Assembly (NCBI RefSeq): GCF_902506455.1
Contig: NZ_LR733844.1
Location: forward strand, 311,133-375,132
Direction of reading: 5' to 3'
Source of the DNA: Sphingomonas sp. 8AM
Lineage (GTDB): Bacteria > Pseudomonadota > Alphaproteobacteria > Sphingomonadales > Sphingomonadaceae
DNA: 64,000 bases
Position numbers and translations under genes: made by a program. The notes under the pieces were generated by a model that saw only the letters and a program-made list of their open reading frames with translations, made no database searches and was not told the origin of the DNA. Shown here piece after piece: positions 34,930 through 44,317 of this stretch. Each line of letters opens with the position of its first letter. Position 1 is the first letter of the stretch.

Positions 34930-37047
34930 TCACGACTGCGCGTAATAGTCCTTCATGTAATCGGCATAGCCGGACGGATCGCCATAGCCGGACTGCGACT
35001 GGACCTTAAGGTTGACCATCGTCAGCGCGACGCCGGTGACGCCCGCGCCGACCGACGAGATCTGATGCAGCGCGGCGCGCGCGGCGCGCGCCGGGGTCGA
35101 GCGCCACCGGACCAGCAGCGCGAGCGCATCGAAGTGATGCGCAAGCACACGCGTGTCGGCGACCGCGAGCACCGGCGCGGTGTCGACCACGACATGTTCG
35201 TAGCGGCGACGCAGCTCGGCGAGCAGCGCGGTGAACTCCGGTGTCTCGAACATGTGCGGCGAGGTGCTGACGGTCGGGGCGAGCGGCAGGACGTCGAGCC
35301 CGGTCTGCTCCTCGCGCAGGATCACGTCGTCGAGCGTCGCGGTGCCGGCCAGCACCTCCCCGAGCCCGGCGCGCGCCTGTGGCGCAAGCGCCACCGACAC
35401 CGAACGGCGCCGCAGGTCGGTGTCGAGCAGCAGCGTGCGCGACCCTCCGGTGGCGAGCACGCGCGCGACCGAGGTCGACGTCGTGGTCTTGCCTTCCTTG
35501 GGCAACGCCGAGGTGATGCCGAGGATCTTGCCGCCCTGCACCGACGAGGCCGTGAAGCTGAGGCTGGTCGCGAGGTTGCGATACGCCTCGGTGTAGGCCG
35601 ACAGCGGGTGGAGCAACGTCGCCTCGGCCGGGTCGCTGGTGCGCGGCTTCTCGATCGAGCTGGCCGGGGTCGGCACGCTGTTGAAGTAATCGACCCCGAG
35701 CATCGTCTCGATGTCGTCGACCGTGTCGAGCCCCTGCACCCAACGCTCGCGGATGTAGGCGATGGCGAGACCGATGGCGAGGCCGAGCACCGCCCCCATG
35801 AACAGCAACACCGGAACGTTCGGCGAGCTGGGCGTCAGCGGCAGCGACGCCGGCGCGGCGATGCGGCTGTCCGGGCGGACGATCGACTGCTGCGCGTTCT
35901 GCTGCGTGCTGGTGGTGAGCAGCTGCTGATAGGCATCGCGGGCGTTCTGCGCGGAGCGCTGCAGGTCGGCCAGTTCCACTGACGAGCGCACATTGTTGGT
36001 CAGCCGTGACTGCGCCGCGGCGAGGCTCGCCTCGAGCGAGGCGGTGCTCGATCCGGCGGCCTGCGAGGCATTGCCGGCCGAGCGCGACAGGTCGCGCATC
36101 TCGCGCGTCAGCTGCGCGTCGATCGAATCGAGTTCCTTGCGGGCATCGGCCAGCGCCGGATAGCGCTCACCATAACGCGACTGGAGCGAGGCGACGCGTG
36201 CTGCCACCTGCGCCCGCTGCTGGCGCAGCGACGACATGGTGGCCGTGCTGTACGGGCTGTTGTTGCCGCCGCCGACGATCGTCGAGCCGCTGGCGCTGCT
36301 GCGCGCGCGTGCGGCCGCTTCTTCGGCGCGCGCCGAGGCGAGCGCCCCGCGGATCGAGGCGATCTCCTGCTCGGCCGTTACCGAATCAGGCAGGCCGAGC
36401 AGATTATTGCGGAGGCGGAAGGAGGCAACCGCTGCATCGGCCTGCTCGACCTTGCGACGCAGCGCGTCGAGCTGGCCGTTCAGGCGCGCATCGACGTCCT
36501 TGAATTCGGAGGCCTTGGTGTCGAGATCCTCGACCATGAACGCCTGCGCGAAGGCATTGGCAACCTGCATCGCCTTGAGCGGGTTCTTGTCGGTATAGCC
36601 AACCTCGAACAGCGAGGTGGTGCCGACCCGTGCGGCGCTCAGATTGGCGAGCAACGCGCCCGCGATCGCCTGCTTCTCGGTTGCGGCATCGGTCGCAAAG
36701 TCCTTGGCGGCGGCGCGCAGCTCCGGGTCGCGGTCCAGCTTCAGCTGCTCGACAACGCGGGTCGCGACCGGCAGCGACTTCATCGTCTGCACCTCGGCGT
36801 CGATCTTCGCGTCGCGCCCGAGATCCGACAATTGCGGCTGCGGCGCACCCGCCACCGGGCTTTGCGGCGTGAACTCGAGCTGCGCAGCGGCGGTGTAGCG
36901 GCGCGGCAGCACCTTGCTGATCGCCCAGGCCGCCACCAACATCCCGACGACGCACGCCAGGATGATCGGCAAGTGCCGTTTCAGGCGGGAGAAGAGGCCG
37001 GCCAGATCCTGGCGTTCCTCGGCCCGCACATTCGTCGCTTCCGCCAT
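34930..37047 (-). CDS. Polysaccharide co-polymerase and tyrosine autokinase (Wzc/GumC type)
   Basis: A 705-residue inner-membrane protein. The N-terminus has a membrane segment (about 28-46) and a Wzz-like domain; a long coiled-coil periplasmic arm follows; a second membrane segment (VPVLLFMGAVLGLAIGLAIA region, 35760-35820) leads into the cytoplasmic BY-kinase. Walker A (SALPKEGKTTTS), Walker A' (LLLDTDLRR) and Walker B (VVVDTAPVL) are intact. The tail is Tyr-rich (GYGDPSGYADYMKDYY), the usual site of autophosphorylation. It controls chain length and export together with the Wza-type lipoprotein (38423). Confidence 0.92.
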   Translation of the reverse strand: MAEATNVRAEERQDLAGLFSRLKRHLPIILACVVGMLVAAWAISKVLPRRYTAAAQLEFTPQSPVAGAPQPQLSDLGRDAKIDAEVQTMKSLPVATRVVEQLKLDRDPELRAAAKDFATDAATEKQAIAGALLANLSAARVGTTSLFEVGYTDKNPLKAMQVANAFAQAFMVEDLDTKASEFKDVDARLNGQLDALRRKVEQADAAVASFRLRNNLLGLPDSVTAEQEIASIRGALASARAEEAAARARSSASGSTIVGGGNNSPYSTATMSSLRQQRAQVAARVASLQSRYGERYPALADARKELDSIDAQLTREMRDLSRSAGNASQAAGSSTASLEASLAAAQSRLTNNVRSSVELADLQRSAQNARDAYQQLLTTSTQQNAQQSIVRPDSRIAAPASLPLTPSSPNVPVLLFMGAVLGLAIGLAIAYIRERWVQGLDTVDDIETMLGVDYFNSVPTPASSIEKPRTSDPAEATLLHPLSAYTEAYRNLATSLSFTASSVQGGKILGITSALPKEGKTTTSTSVARVLATGGSRTLLLDTDLRRRSVSVALAPQARAGLGEVLAGTATLDDVILREEQTGLDVLPLAPTVSTSPHMFETPEFTALLAELRRRYEHVVVDTAPVLAVADTRVLAHHFDALALLVRWRSTPARAARAALHQISSVGAGVTGVALTMVNLKVQSQSGYGDPSGYADYMKDYYAQS

Positions 37048-37079
37048 CGCTTACCCTTTTGTTCTGCCTTCGCCGCGGC

Positions 37080-38417
37080 TCAGCGCCGCAACGTCAGGCT
37101 AAGCCCTGCGCGCAGTTCGTTGAAACGTTGTCCCACCTGCGCCCCGCTGCTGGCGCGGTTGGAATAGTCGATCGACGGCGTCAGCACCACCGACCGGTTG
37201 AGCGTGTAGAGCGCACTCGCCCCGACATGGAACAATGTGTCGTTGCGGTCGATGCGCGAGAAGTCGTCCTTTTCCAGATCGGCGCGCGCGATCAGGATCA
37301 GGCTGCGCAGCAATTCGTGATCGACCTCGGCGGTCAGCCGGAAGGCGACCAAGCCCGGCGAGCCGGCGACGATCGCGTCGCGCACGTCGCGGCGCGCCGA
37401 CAGGCTGACCGTGGTCAGCTCGGTGACGAGATAATCGACCTGCGCGTCGAGCGCGAGCCCGCTGAGATCGGAAACCCCGGCGGTATCGTAATGGCGCGTC
37501 AGATACCCGACGCCCAGCCGGCTGCGGATCAGCGGCGTCACGTCGAACGCCGCCCCGCCGATCACGCGCAGCTCGTCACCGCTCCGGTCGAAGTCGAACG
37601 TAGCGGCCCTGTAGTCGTGAAGCGTGTAGATGCCCTGCACGAACAGCGAGGTGACCGGCGAGACATTGTATTCGGCCCGTCCGGTCAGGCGGGTGGCGGT
37701 GCGATCCAGATAATCCTGATCGATCACCCGGCCATCGAGCGAGCGCGTGTCGCTGTAGTTCAGCCGTGTGACGTTGACGTCGCCGATCAGCTGCAGGCGA
37801 TTGAACGCCGCGGTGCCGCGCAACGACGCGACCTGCCGGTCGAGCGGTACAGACGCGGCGGCGAAGCGCGGGAAGTCGCCCGACAACTGGTTGATGTAGA
37901 TCCGGTCCGCATTCACCGCGGCGCGCAGGTTCGAATCGCCGACGATGTCGAGCCGGCTCTCGACGCCGACGTCGTAGCCGTCCTCGTTCTTGATCGAGTA
38001 ATCCAGGAAGCGGCGGAACGAACCCCGCGCGTGCGCCACCAGCTGATGCCGCGACCAGTCGCTGCGCGCGTCAAGCCTGGGCGCGAACGTCGCATAGACG
38101 TCCGAGTCCTTGTCGGTGGTCGCGCCGAAGACGTTGTTGGTGGCGTTGGCGGCGAGGTCGACCTGCGGGAAGATCAGGAATGCCCCGGCCCGCACACCGA
38201 GCGCATCCAGCTCGGGATGCGGGCGCTGCAACACCGTGACGCGGTCGGTCTGCGGCAGATCGAACGGGATGCCGGTATCGAGCACCGACCGCGTGGTCTG
38301 CGCGTGCGCGGCCGGCGCACCCGCGGCGAGCAGCGACGCCGCCGCCAGCAGCCGCGGCACGACCAGACGCCACCGTCGCGCACGACGGTCGTGAGCAGGC
38401 GACATAGGAGGCGTCAC
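37080..38417 (-). CDS. Outer-membrane beta-barrel protein of the EPS operon
   Basis: A 445-residue exported protein with a signal peptide ending APAAHAQ. The body has many alternating strands, frequent Tyr/Asp/Arg and the final strand ELRAGLSLTLRR, as in outer-membrane barrels (BBP2/DUF560-like). It sits between the export lipoprotein gene (5 bases upstream) and the autokinase gene (32 bases downstream), so a role in moving the polymer across the outer membrane is likely. GTG 38417 and ATG 38405 are both possible starts. Confidence 0.75.
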   Translation of the reverse strand: MTPPMSPAHDRRARRWRLVVPRLLAAASLLAAGAPAAHAQTTRSVLDTGIPFDLPQTDRVTVLQRPHPELDALGVRAGAFLIFPQVDLAANATNNVFGATTDKDSDVYATFAPRLDARSDWSRHQLVAHARGSFRRFLDYSIKNEDGYDVGVESRLDIVGDSNLRAAVNADRIYINQLSGDFPRFAAASVPLDRQVASLRGTAAFNRLQLIGDVNVTRLNYSDTRSLDGRVIDQDYLDRTATRLTGRAEYNVSPVTSLFVQGIYTLHDYRAATFDFDRSGDELRVIGGAAFDVTPLIRSRLGVGYLTRHYDTAGVSDLSGLALDAQVDYLVTELTTVSLSARRDVRDAIVAGSPGLVAFRLTAEVDHELLRSLILIARADLEKDDFSRIDRNDTLFHVGASALYTLNRSVVLTPSIDYSNRASSGAQVGQRFNELRAGLSLTLRR

Positions 38418-38422
38418 CGGTA

Positions 38423-39004
38423 TCAGAAGAGCCGCTCGGCGAAGCGGATCGTATCGCCCGGGCGGACCGCCATCTCCGGCGTTGCCTCGACCTTGGTCTC
38501 GCCGCCGCCCGTTTCGGGCCGGATGAAGACGTGGTTCTTCTGCGCACGATAGGTGTAGCCACCGGCCAGCGCGACCGCGCCTTCCAGCGTCATCCCGGTC
38601 TGGTAAGGATACTGACCCGGCTTGTTGACCTCGCCGAGGATGTAGAAGGGCCGGTAGGTGACGATCGAGCCGGTCACGCTGGGATTGCGCAGGAAGCCGT
38701 CGGCAAGACGAGTGCGGATCATCGCGCTGACCGCATCGATCGTCATCCCCTGCGCCTTGATCGTGCCCGCCAGCGGCACCTCGATCGTGCCGTTGGGGTT
38801 GATCGCATAGGTGCGGGTAAGGTCCGGCTCGCCATACACGGCAAGCGCGATCTGATCGCCGACACCCAGCTGATACGTAGCGTCGACCGGCGTTGCCCGC
38901 TCGCGTCCCAGCGCGGAGGCGGGTTGCAGCGGCAGATCGCCGCCACGTCCGGCGCAGCCCGACAGCAGCGCCACTGCTGACAGCATCATCGCCAGCCTGG
39001 TCAT
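38423..39004 (-). CDS. Wza/GumB-type polysaccharide export lipoprotein
   Basis: A 193-residue outer-membrane lipoprotein: the signal ends in lipobox LSGC. The Poly_export domain follows (YQLGVGDQIALAVYGEPDL, IEVPLAGTIKAQG, ADGFLRNPSV) and then a SLBB-like segment (FYILGEVNKPGQYPY). It is short, like GumB, and forms the periplasmic and outer-membrane part of the export channel. The ATG at 39004 follows a GGGGGAA site. It is the first gene of the minus-strand operon. Confidence 0.9.
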   Translation of the reverse strand: MTRLAMMLSAVALLSGCAGRGGDLPLQPASALGRERATPVDATYQLGVGDQIALAVYGEPDLTRTYAINPNGTIEVPLAGTIKAQGMTIDAVSAMIRTRLADGFLRNPSVTGSIVTYRPFYILGEVNKPGQYPYQTGMTLEGAVALAGGYTYRAQKNHVFIRPETGGGETKVEATPEMAVRPGDTIRFAERLF

Positions 39005-39224
39005 ATTGATGGTTCCCCCGGGTCTATGCCGCACGTGCGAAGTGGCGACTTGGTAAGCGAACTTCCTCCAAATGCAAGTGATCTCGCCGACGACGTGGGA
39101 CAGGCACGAGCCTTCTTGCAGGAATATCTTTAACCGTTATGGCTCATGGGACGCAGCAGGGGGCGACAAAAGGCGGGCGCCGTCCCCTCTGTTGCGCTGT
39201 AAAAGGGGCCAGCGAGACGCAAGC
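39005..39224. promoter_or_regulatory. Divergent control region of the EPS locus
   Basis: A 220-base gap between the export lipoprotein gene (minus) and a glycosyltransferase gene (plus). Promoters for both directions should be here. The AATATCTTTAACCGTTAT stretch around 39122-39139 is the most A+T-rich part. I cannot assign -35/-10 boxes with confidence. Confidence 0.4.
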
Positions 39225-40370
39225 ATGATCTGGATGTATGCCATCGCTGCCGGGCTGTTGCTGCTGTTGGCGGTACATCCATTCATCATTTATCCCGTTT
39301 CGTTACGCTTCTTTCGTCGCAGGCCGGTGTCGCATCTGTCTCATGACGGGACAGGCCGGCCGGCGCTGGCGATCTGCATGTCCGCTTACAACGAGGCGCG
39401 GTCGATCCGTCGGCGGCTCGAGCGGTTGATCGAGGCCGCGGACGCGTATGGCAATGCGACGATCCACGTCTATGCCGACGGGCCACAGGACGGGACGATC
39501 GAAATCCTGCGCGAGTTCGCGGATCGCGTCGATCTGGTCGTGTCGCACGGACGCAACGGCAAGACCTACGGCATGAACCTGCTGGTGCAGCGCTCGTCGT
39601 CCGAGCTGTTGATGTTTACCGATGCCAACGTGATGCACGACATCGACGTGATCGCGCCGCTGGTCGCGCCCTTCGTCGACGCAAGCGTCGGTTGCACCAG
39701 CGCGCGACTGGTTTACGATAACGCCGACGACAGCCCCGCCGCGGCGACCGGCGCCGCCTATTGGCGCGCCGAAGAGGCGATCAAGGCGATCGAGAGCGAG
39801 ACGGTCGGGCTGATCGGGGTCGATGGCGCGATGTTCGTGCTGCGTCGCGAACTTCACCGCCCGCCGCCGCCGCATCTGATCGACGATCTGTACCTGAGCC
39901 TTGTGGTATTGGCGCAGGGCAAAAGGCTGATCAGCGTGCCCGACGCGCTGGTTCACGAACGCAGCGCGACCGAGGCGGAGGAGGAACTGGTGCGCAAGCG
40001 GCGAATCGCGTGTCAGGCGATCAACGTCCACCGCGCGCTGTGGCCGCAGCTGAAGCGGCTGCCGTGGCCGGCGCTCTACGGCTATGCTTCGCACCGGATG
40101 CTGAAATGGGTAACGCCGTTTCTGCTGGCGGGCGCAGGGCTGTGCGCGCTGCCGGTAGCAGTGGCGCTGGTCGGCGCCGTGCCAGTCCTGCTGCTGGCGG
40201 TGGCCGGTGCAGTAGCGCTGACGGTCGGCAACCGGCTGCGGATCGGCATTGCGCAGAAGATCGTCGCCGCGCTGCTGAGTCTCGTCGGTGTCGCGCAGGG
40301 CGTGATAGATTCGGTATGGGGCGGAAAGACATACGCCGTCTGGCAACCCGCGGAATCGGTGCGCGACTAA
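39225..40370 (+). CDS. Membrane-bound glycosyltransferase family 2
   Basis: A 381-residue enzyme with an N-terminal membrane anchor (about 3-22), a GT2 domain and two to three C-terminal membrane segments. The motifs are CMSAYNEARSI, a FTDANV metal site and IDDLYLSLVV as catalytic acid region, with RKRRIACQAIN near the position of the QxxRW motif, which is not conserved. Such proteins add sugars at the inner membrane or act processively. ATG 39225 opens the first membrane segment. It is transcribed away from the eight-gene operon. Confidence 0.82.
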   Translation: MIWMYAIAAGLLLLLAVHPFIIYPVSLRFFRRRPVSHLSHDGTGRPALAICMSAYNEARSIRRRLERLIEAADAYGNATIHVYADGPQDGTIEILREFADRVDLVVSHGRNGKTYGMNLLVQRSSSELLMFTDANVMHDIDVIAPLVAPFVDASVGCTSARLVYDNADDSPAAATGAAYWRAEEAIKAIESETVGLIGVDGAMFVLRRELHRPPPPHLIDDLYLSLVVLAQGKRLISVPDALVHERSATEAEEELVRKRRIACQAINVHRALWPQLKRLPWPALYGYASHRMLKWVTPFLLAGAGLCALPVAVALVGAVPVLLLAVAGAVALTVGNRLRIGIAQKIVAALLSLVGVAQGVIDSVWGGKTYAVWQPAESVRD

Positions 40371-40460
40371 GACGGGGCGAGTTGCCGTTACGGGCGCGAA
40401 TCTTTAGGAGGCGGTGCAGCATAAAGGCGCCGGCCCCGGCGCGAACCAAGGAATAACAGC

Positions 40461-41453
40461 ATGAGCGGCCGCACCGATCCGATCCTGGTCACCGGGACAG
40501 CCGGCTTCATCGGCCATGCCGTCGCGCATCGCCTGCTCGACCGCGGCGAGCGCGTGATCGGCGTCGACGTCGTCAACGATTATTACGATCCCAAGCTGAA
40601 GGAAGCGCGGCTCGCCACCTTCGAGGGGCGCAACACCTTCGCCTTCCACCGCGCCGACATCGCCGACGCCGAAGCGATGGCGAAGATCGTCCGTGAGGAA
40701 GGCGTGCGTCGCGTCGTTCACCTCGCGGCGCAGGCGGGGGTACGTTACAGCCTCGAAAATCCCTTCGCCTATGAGCGGTCGAACCTCGCCGGGCATCTGT
40801 CGATCATGGAAGCGTGCCGTCATGCCGAGGGGTTCGAGCACCTCGTCTATGCCAGCTCCAGCTCGGTCTACGGTGACAAGCCGATGGGCGGGGAGGGGTT
40901 CACCGAGGACGAGGCGGCGGTCGATCCGGTCTCGCTCTATGCCGCGACCAAGCGCGCGTGCGAGCTGATGAGCCAGTCCTATGCCAGGCTGTATGGCTTT
41001 CCGCAGACCGGGCTGCGCTTCTTCACCGTCTATGGGCCGTGGGGGCGGCCGGACATGGCCTATTTCTCGTTCACGCAGAAGATCATGCGCGGCGAGGCGA
41101 TCGAGGTCTTTGGCGAGGGCAAGATGGCGCGCGACTTCACCTATATCGACGATATCGTCGACGGGATCGTCGGTGCGCTCGATCATCCGCCCGAGACGGG
41201 CGGGCACCGGGTGCTTAACATCGGCGACAGCCACCCCGTCGGGCTGATGGAGATGATCGAGGCGCTCGAGGACGCGATCGGGCAGAAGGCGGAGAAGGTG
41301 ATGCGCCCCATGCAGCCCGGCGACGTCACCGCGACCTATGCCGATGTTTCGAAGCTGCACGCACTTACCGGCTATCAGCCGAAGGTGATGCTGCGCGAGG
41401 GCTTGCAGCGTTTCGCCGAATGGTACCGCGGCTATTACGGGCCGACCGCCTGA
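40461..41453 (+). CDS. UDP-glucuronate 4-epimerase-like SDR enzyme
   Basis: A 330-residue extended SDR protein. GTAGFIG binds NAD, and YAATK is the Tyr-Lys catalytic pair. HLAAQAGVRYSLENP and TVYGPWGRPDMAYF are typical of UDP-glucuronate 4-epimerases, which make UDP-galacturonate. AAGGAA precedes the ATG. Together with UDP-glucose dehydrogenase it would supply UDP-galacturonate for the EPS. Confidence 0.87.
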   Translation: MSGRTDPILVTGTAGFIGHAVAHRLLDRGERVIGVDVVNDYYDPKLKEARLATFEGRNTFAFHRADIADAEAMAKIVREEGVRRVVHLAAQAGVRYSLENPFAYERSNLAGHLSIMEACRHAEGFEHLVYASSSSVYGDKPMGGEGFTEDEAAVDPVSLYAATKRACELMSQSYARLYGFPQTGLRFFTVYGPWGRPDMAYFSFTQKIMRGEAIEVFGEGKMARDFTYIDDIVDGIVGALDHPPETGGHRVLNIGDSHPVGLMEMIEALEDAIGQKAEKVMRPMQPGDVTATYADVSKLHALTGYQPKVMLREGLQRFAEWYRGYYGPTA

Positions 41454-41461
41454 GGCGCGTT

Positions 41462-41492
41462 CCGTCGTTCCGGACCCGGTCCGGAACGACGG
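41462..41492. terminator. Perfect 15-bp palindrome between convergent genes
   Basis: CCGTCGTTCCGGACC and GGTCCGGAACGACGG flank a single C. The gap between the two stops (41453 and 41496) is almost filled by it. It probably ends transcription from both sides, though no T run follows; a one-base loop means the real hairpin must open a few pairs. Confidence 0.55.
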
Positions 41493-41495
41493 CGG

Positions 41496-42887
41496 TCAGC
41501 GATACATGGTGATCCGGAACAACTCGCCGGGGGCGCCGGTCAGCCCGATCATGAACGTGACCCAGCGGACCGCATAGGCGAGCGCGATCAGCGTGACGGT
41601 GGCCAGCACGTCCTGCCGGATGAACGTCACCTTCTCGCGCGCCTGCCCGACCGACAGGCAGACGTAGCGCATGATCTCCGCCAGCACCGTCGCACCCGCC
41701 GCTGCGGCGATCCCGTAGTGCGTCAGCCCGAGCGGGAGGAATATGACGAGTCCAAGCAGCTTCGCGCTGCTGCCGAAGGCGCTGTAATGCGGCTTGCCCA
41801 ACCCCAGCATCAGGTTCTCGTTGAGCGTGCTGAGGATCATCAGCCACGCGGCGATCGCGACCCACGGGATCAGCTGCGCCGCTTCATGGTAGCGCGGATC
41901 GTAGATGCGGATGACCAAGTCTGAGGTGGCGATGAACCCGGCGATCGCGACCAGCGCCACTACCTGGAACTGCAACCGGCGGTGCGCCAGCTTGCGCTGC
42001 AACTCGACGCCGCGCACCGTCGCCGCGGCGACGCTGGGGAAGACCACCTCGGCGCCGAGCTTCACGCTGAACTGCGCGAAGACGTCCGATAGCGAGCGCG
42101 CGATGCCGTAGATGCCGAGCGCCGCAAAGCTGACGTAGCGCGCGAGGATCAGGCGGTCGAAATTGAGCGCGAGGAAGAACACCACCGACGAGACGAACAC
42201 CCATTTGCCGAAGCCGATGATCTCGCGGGCATAGCGACGGTCGATCAGCAACCGGTGCTGGATGCCGGGCTTGATGAAATACGACGCCACGGTCGGCGTG
42301 AACGACGCAAGGATGCTGCCGGTGAGCAGCCCCCAGATGTTGGGCGAGATCCACGCCGCTGCGATCAGCCCCGCCGACGCGATCACCGCGACGGCGGCTT
42401 CGTATTTCGCGGTGCGGTCGATCGCGAGTTCCTTGATCGCCAGCGGCAGCCCGATCGAGGTGCAGCCGGTCAGGACGAAGAAGATCGTCATGAACGGCAA
42501 CAGCTTCTGAAGGGTCGGGTCGCCGTAGAAATGGCTGATGACCGGCATCAGCAGCAGCGCGACGAGCCCGAGCGCGACGCCGCGCACCACCTGCAAGGTC
42601 CAGGCGGTGTTGTAGAAACGCGGGTCGGTGGCGTTGGGGCTGCTGACGACGTTCTGCGCGATGCCGATGTCGGTGAACAGCTCCAGCCCGACGCGGAGCG
42701 ACGTGAGCAGGATCATGATCCCGAACAGCTCGGGCGCCAGGATCCGCGTCAGCACCAGATTGGTGGCAAAGCGGAAGATCTGCACGATGACATAGCCCGA
42801 GGTCGCCCAGCCGAGCCGCTTCAGCAGCGCCTCCGGCACATGGACGCGCGCCAGCATCCGGGTACGCAGCGTTGAGGTGTCGGCCAT
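41496..42887 (-). CDS. Second Wzx-type flippase (oligosaccharide MOP family)
   Basis: A 463-residue inner-membrane protein with about 12-14 hydrophobic segments. GWATSGYVIVQIFRFATNLVL near the start (given as 42763-42825) and PELFGIMILLTSLRVGLELF are typical of RfbX/Wzx polysaccharide transporters. ATG 42887 is preferred; TTG 42911 is also in frame. With 33597 the locus has two flippases, which may mean two polymers or a duplicated system. Confidence 0.85.
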   Translation of the reverse strand: MADTSTLRTRMLARVHVPEALLKRLGWATSGYVIVQIFRFATNLVLTRILAPELFGIMILLTSLRVGLELFTDIGIAQNVVSSPNATDPRFYNTAWTLQVVRGVALGLVALLLMPVISHFYGDPTLQKLLPFMTIFFVLTGCTSIGLPLAIKELAIDRTAKYEAAVAVIASAGLIAAAWISPNIWGLLTGSILASFTPTVASYFIKPGIQHRLLIDRRYAREIIGFGKWVFVSSVVFFLALNFDRLILARYVSFAALGIYGIARSLSDVFAQFSVKLGAEVVFPSVAAATVRGVELQRKLAHRRLQFQVVALVAIAGFIATSDLVIRIYDPRYHEAAQLIPWVAIAAWLMILSTLNENLMLGLGKPHYSAFGSSAKLLGLVIFLPLGLTHYGIAAAAGATVLAEIMRYVCLSVGQAREKVTFIRQDVLATVTLIALAYAVRWVTFMIGLTGAPGELFRITMYR

Positions 42888-42992
42888 GAACCGGTCGGTG
42901 TCCGTCGTCAAAAGGGTCGGGCGCGGCTAATCATGCCGCGGTCGGGGCTGCAACCGCAAAGGTGCAGCGGGGGAAGGTAGAGCGGGACGATG

Positions 42993-44246
42993 CTAGCGGG
43001 CGGCCACCGCCGTGGCCGCCTTCGCCACGACGCCGGGGCGTGGCGGCACCGGCACGAGCCGGCGGGGGGTGGTCCAGACGAACGGCGCCAGTTCCTTCAT
43101 CTGCCGGCCGTCACCCAGATCGCCGCTGTTGCAGGATTTGAGCGCGTCGATGCAGTGCGCGGTCCACATCGCCATGACGTCGTCGTCCCATGCCCCGAAC
43201 CAGTCGGCGTGGAAGGTCGATCCCGCAGGCATCCGCTCCATGCCCGGCATCTCGTCGGATGACAGATACCAGCTGTCGGCGCGCTGGGCGTCGATGCTGT
43301 ACCACGCGCCCATCGTAAACGACGGAATCACATAGGGGTGCGTCGACGGGCATCTCAGATACCCCCACGATCCATAGGTGGCATTGGCCGTGTGGTCGCG
43401 ATGGTTGGGGCTGTCGAGCCGGACGCCGTCCCAGCAGCCGGGGGCGGAGATCACCGCGCCGAGCCGGTTCCCGGCCGGGCAATTGGCGGCGGCTTCGGTG
43501 ATTGTGGTGTAGTGCCCGGATCTGGCGGTGGGGCCGTCGCAGTTGAAGTAACCGCCGCCGGTCGGCGTCTTGCCCGTCACCATGTCGTAGCCGAAGATGA
43601 ACCGAAGCCCGCGCGGCAATGCGACGCATTCCTTGCCCTGCCGCCGGCACTCTGCGCTTTCCTTCGGCAAGCGCTTATAATAAACCGAGACATAGTCCGG
43701 GCGTACGACATGGCCGCGCCCGTCGAGCATCGCCGGCATCCAGTAAGCGGACCGGTTGAGGATGTTGACGCAGGTGCTGTCACCCGAGGTGCGCAGGCTG
43801 CGATAGGTGCTGTTCGAATTCGCCGCGGTGTTGCCGAACCATTGATGCAGGTGGCTCTTGCCGGGCTGGCCGGGGTAGACGATCGGATCGTCGTAGCTGA
43901 CCTGCCCGGGCTCGCACAGGAAGCGGAACGCGCCGACCGTGTCGGGGGCACCAGTGGGGGCGAGGATGCCGGTCCCGCCGGTCGGGTGGATCAGCGTGCG
44001 CGACGGAACCGTGGAGGGGATGGAGGGCGGCACGTCGACCACGTCGCCGCTCAGCTGCGGCCGGACCTGATCGCCATGCTGACTGCCGACATTGTGCGAC
44101 GCGTGCCCTTTCGCGGTGGCCGCGACTTCCTCGCGCCCGCGCAGTTCATAGACCGTATCGTCGGCGCGCAGCTGCGCGCGCGGCTGCGCCGGAGTCGCGG
44201 CGGCACAGCCGAGCAGCGTCATGGCGATGATGAGGCGGCGGTACAC
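42993..44246 (-). CDS. DUF1996-domain protein, likely lipoprotein
   Basis: A 417-residue exported protein. GTG 44246 gives a short hydrophobic signal with an LLGC lipobox (Cys13). DUF1996 fills most of the rest: DPIVYPGQPGKSHLHQWFGN, NRSAYWMPAML, VYYKRLP, PSFTMGAWYSID and HADWFGAWDDDVM. Conserved His, Asp and Trp residues suggest a sugar-binding or metal-dependent enzyme, but the family has no established activity. It follows the DUF1501 gene by 71 bases. A second DUF1996 gene lies at 51711. Confidence 0.8.
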   Translation of the reverse strand: MYRRLIIAMTLLGCAAATPAQPRAQLRADDTVYELRGREEVAATAKGHASHNVGSQHGDQVRPQLSGDVVDVPPSIPSTVPSRTLIHPTGGTGILAPTGAPDTVGAFRFLCEPGQVSYDDPIVYPGQPGKSHLHQWFGNTAANSNSTYRSLRTSGDSTCVNILNRSAYWMPAMLDGRGHVVRPDYVSVYYKRLPKESAECRRQGKECVALPRGLRFIFGYDMVTGKTPTGGGYFNCDGPTARSGHYTTITEAAANCPAGNRLGAVISAPGCWDGVRLDSPNHRDHTANATYGSWGYLRCPSTHPYVIPSFTMGAWYSIDAQRADSWYLSSDEMPGMERMPAGSTFHADWFGAWDDDVMAMWTAHCIDALKSCNSGDLGDGRQMKELAPFVWTTPRRLVPVPPRPGVVAKAATAVAAR

Positions 44247-44317
44247 GATCGGTCTCCAGCAGGCCGCCGCCTTATAGGCGACGCGCGGCACCGCGACAAA
44301 TGCCACGGCGCCGGCGA

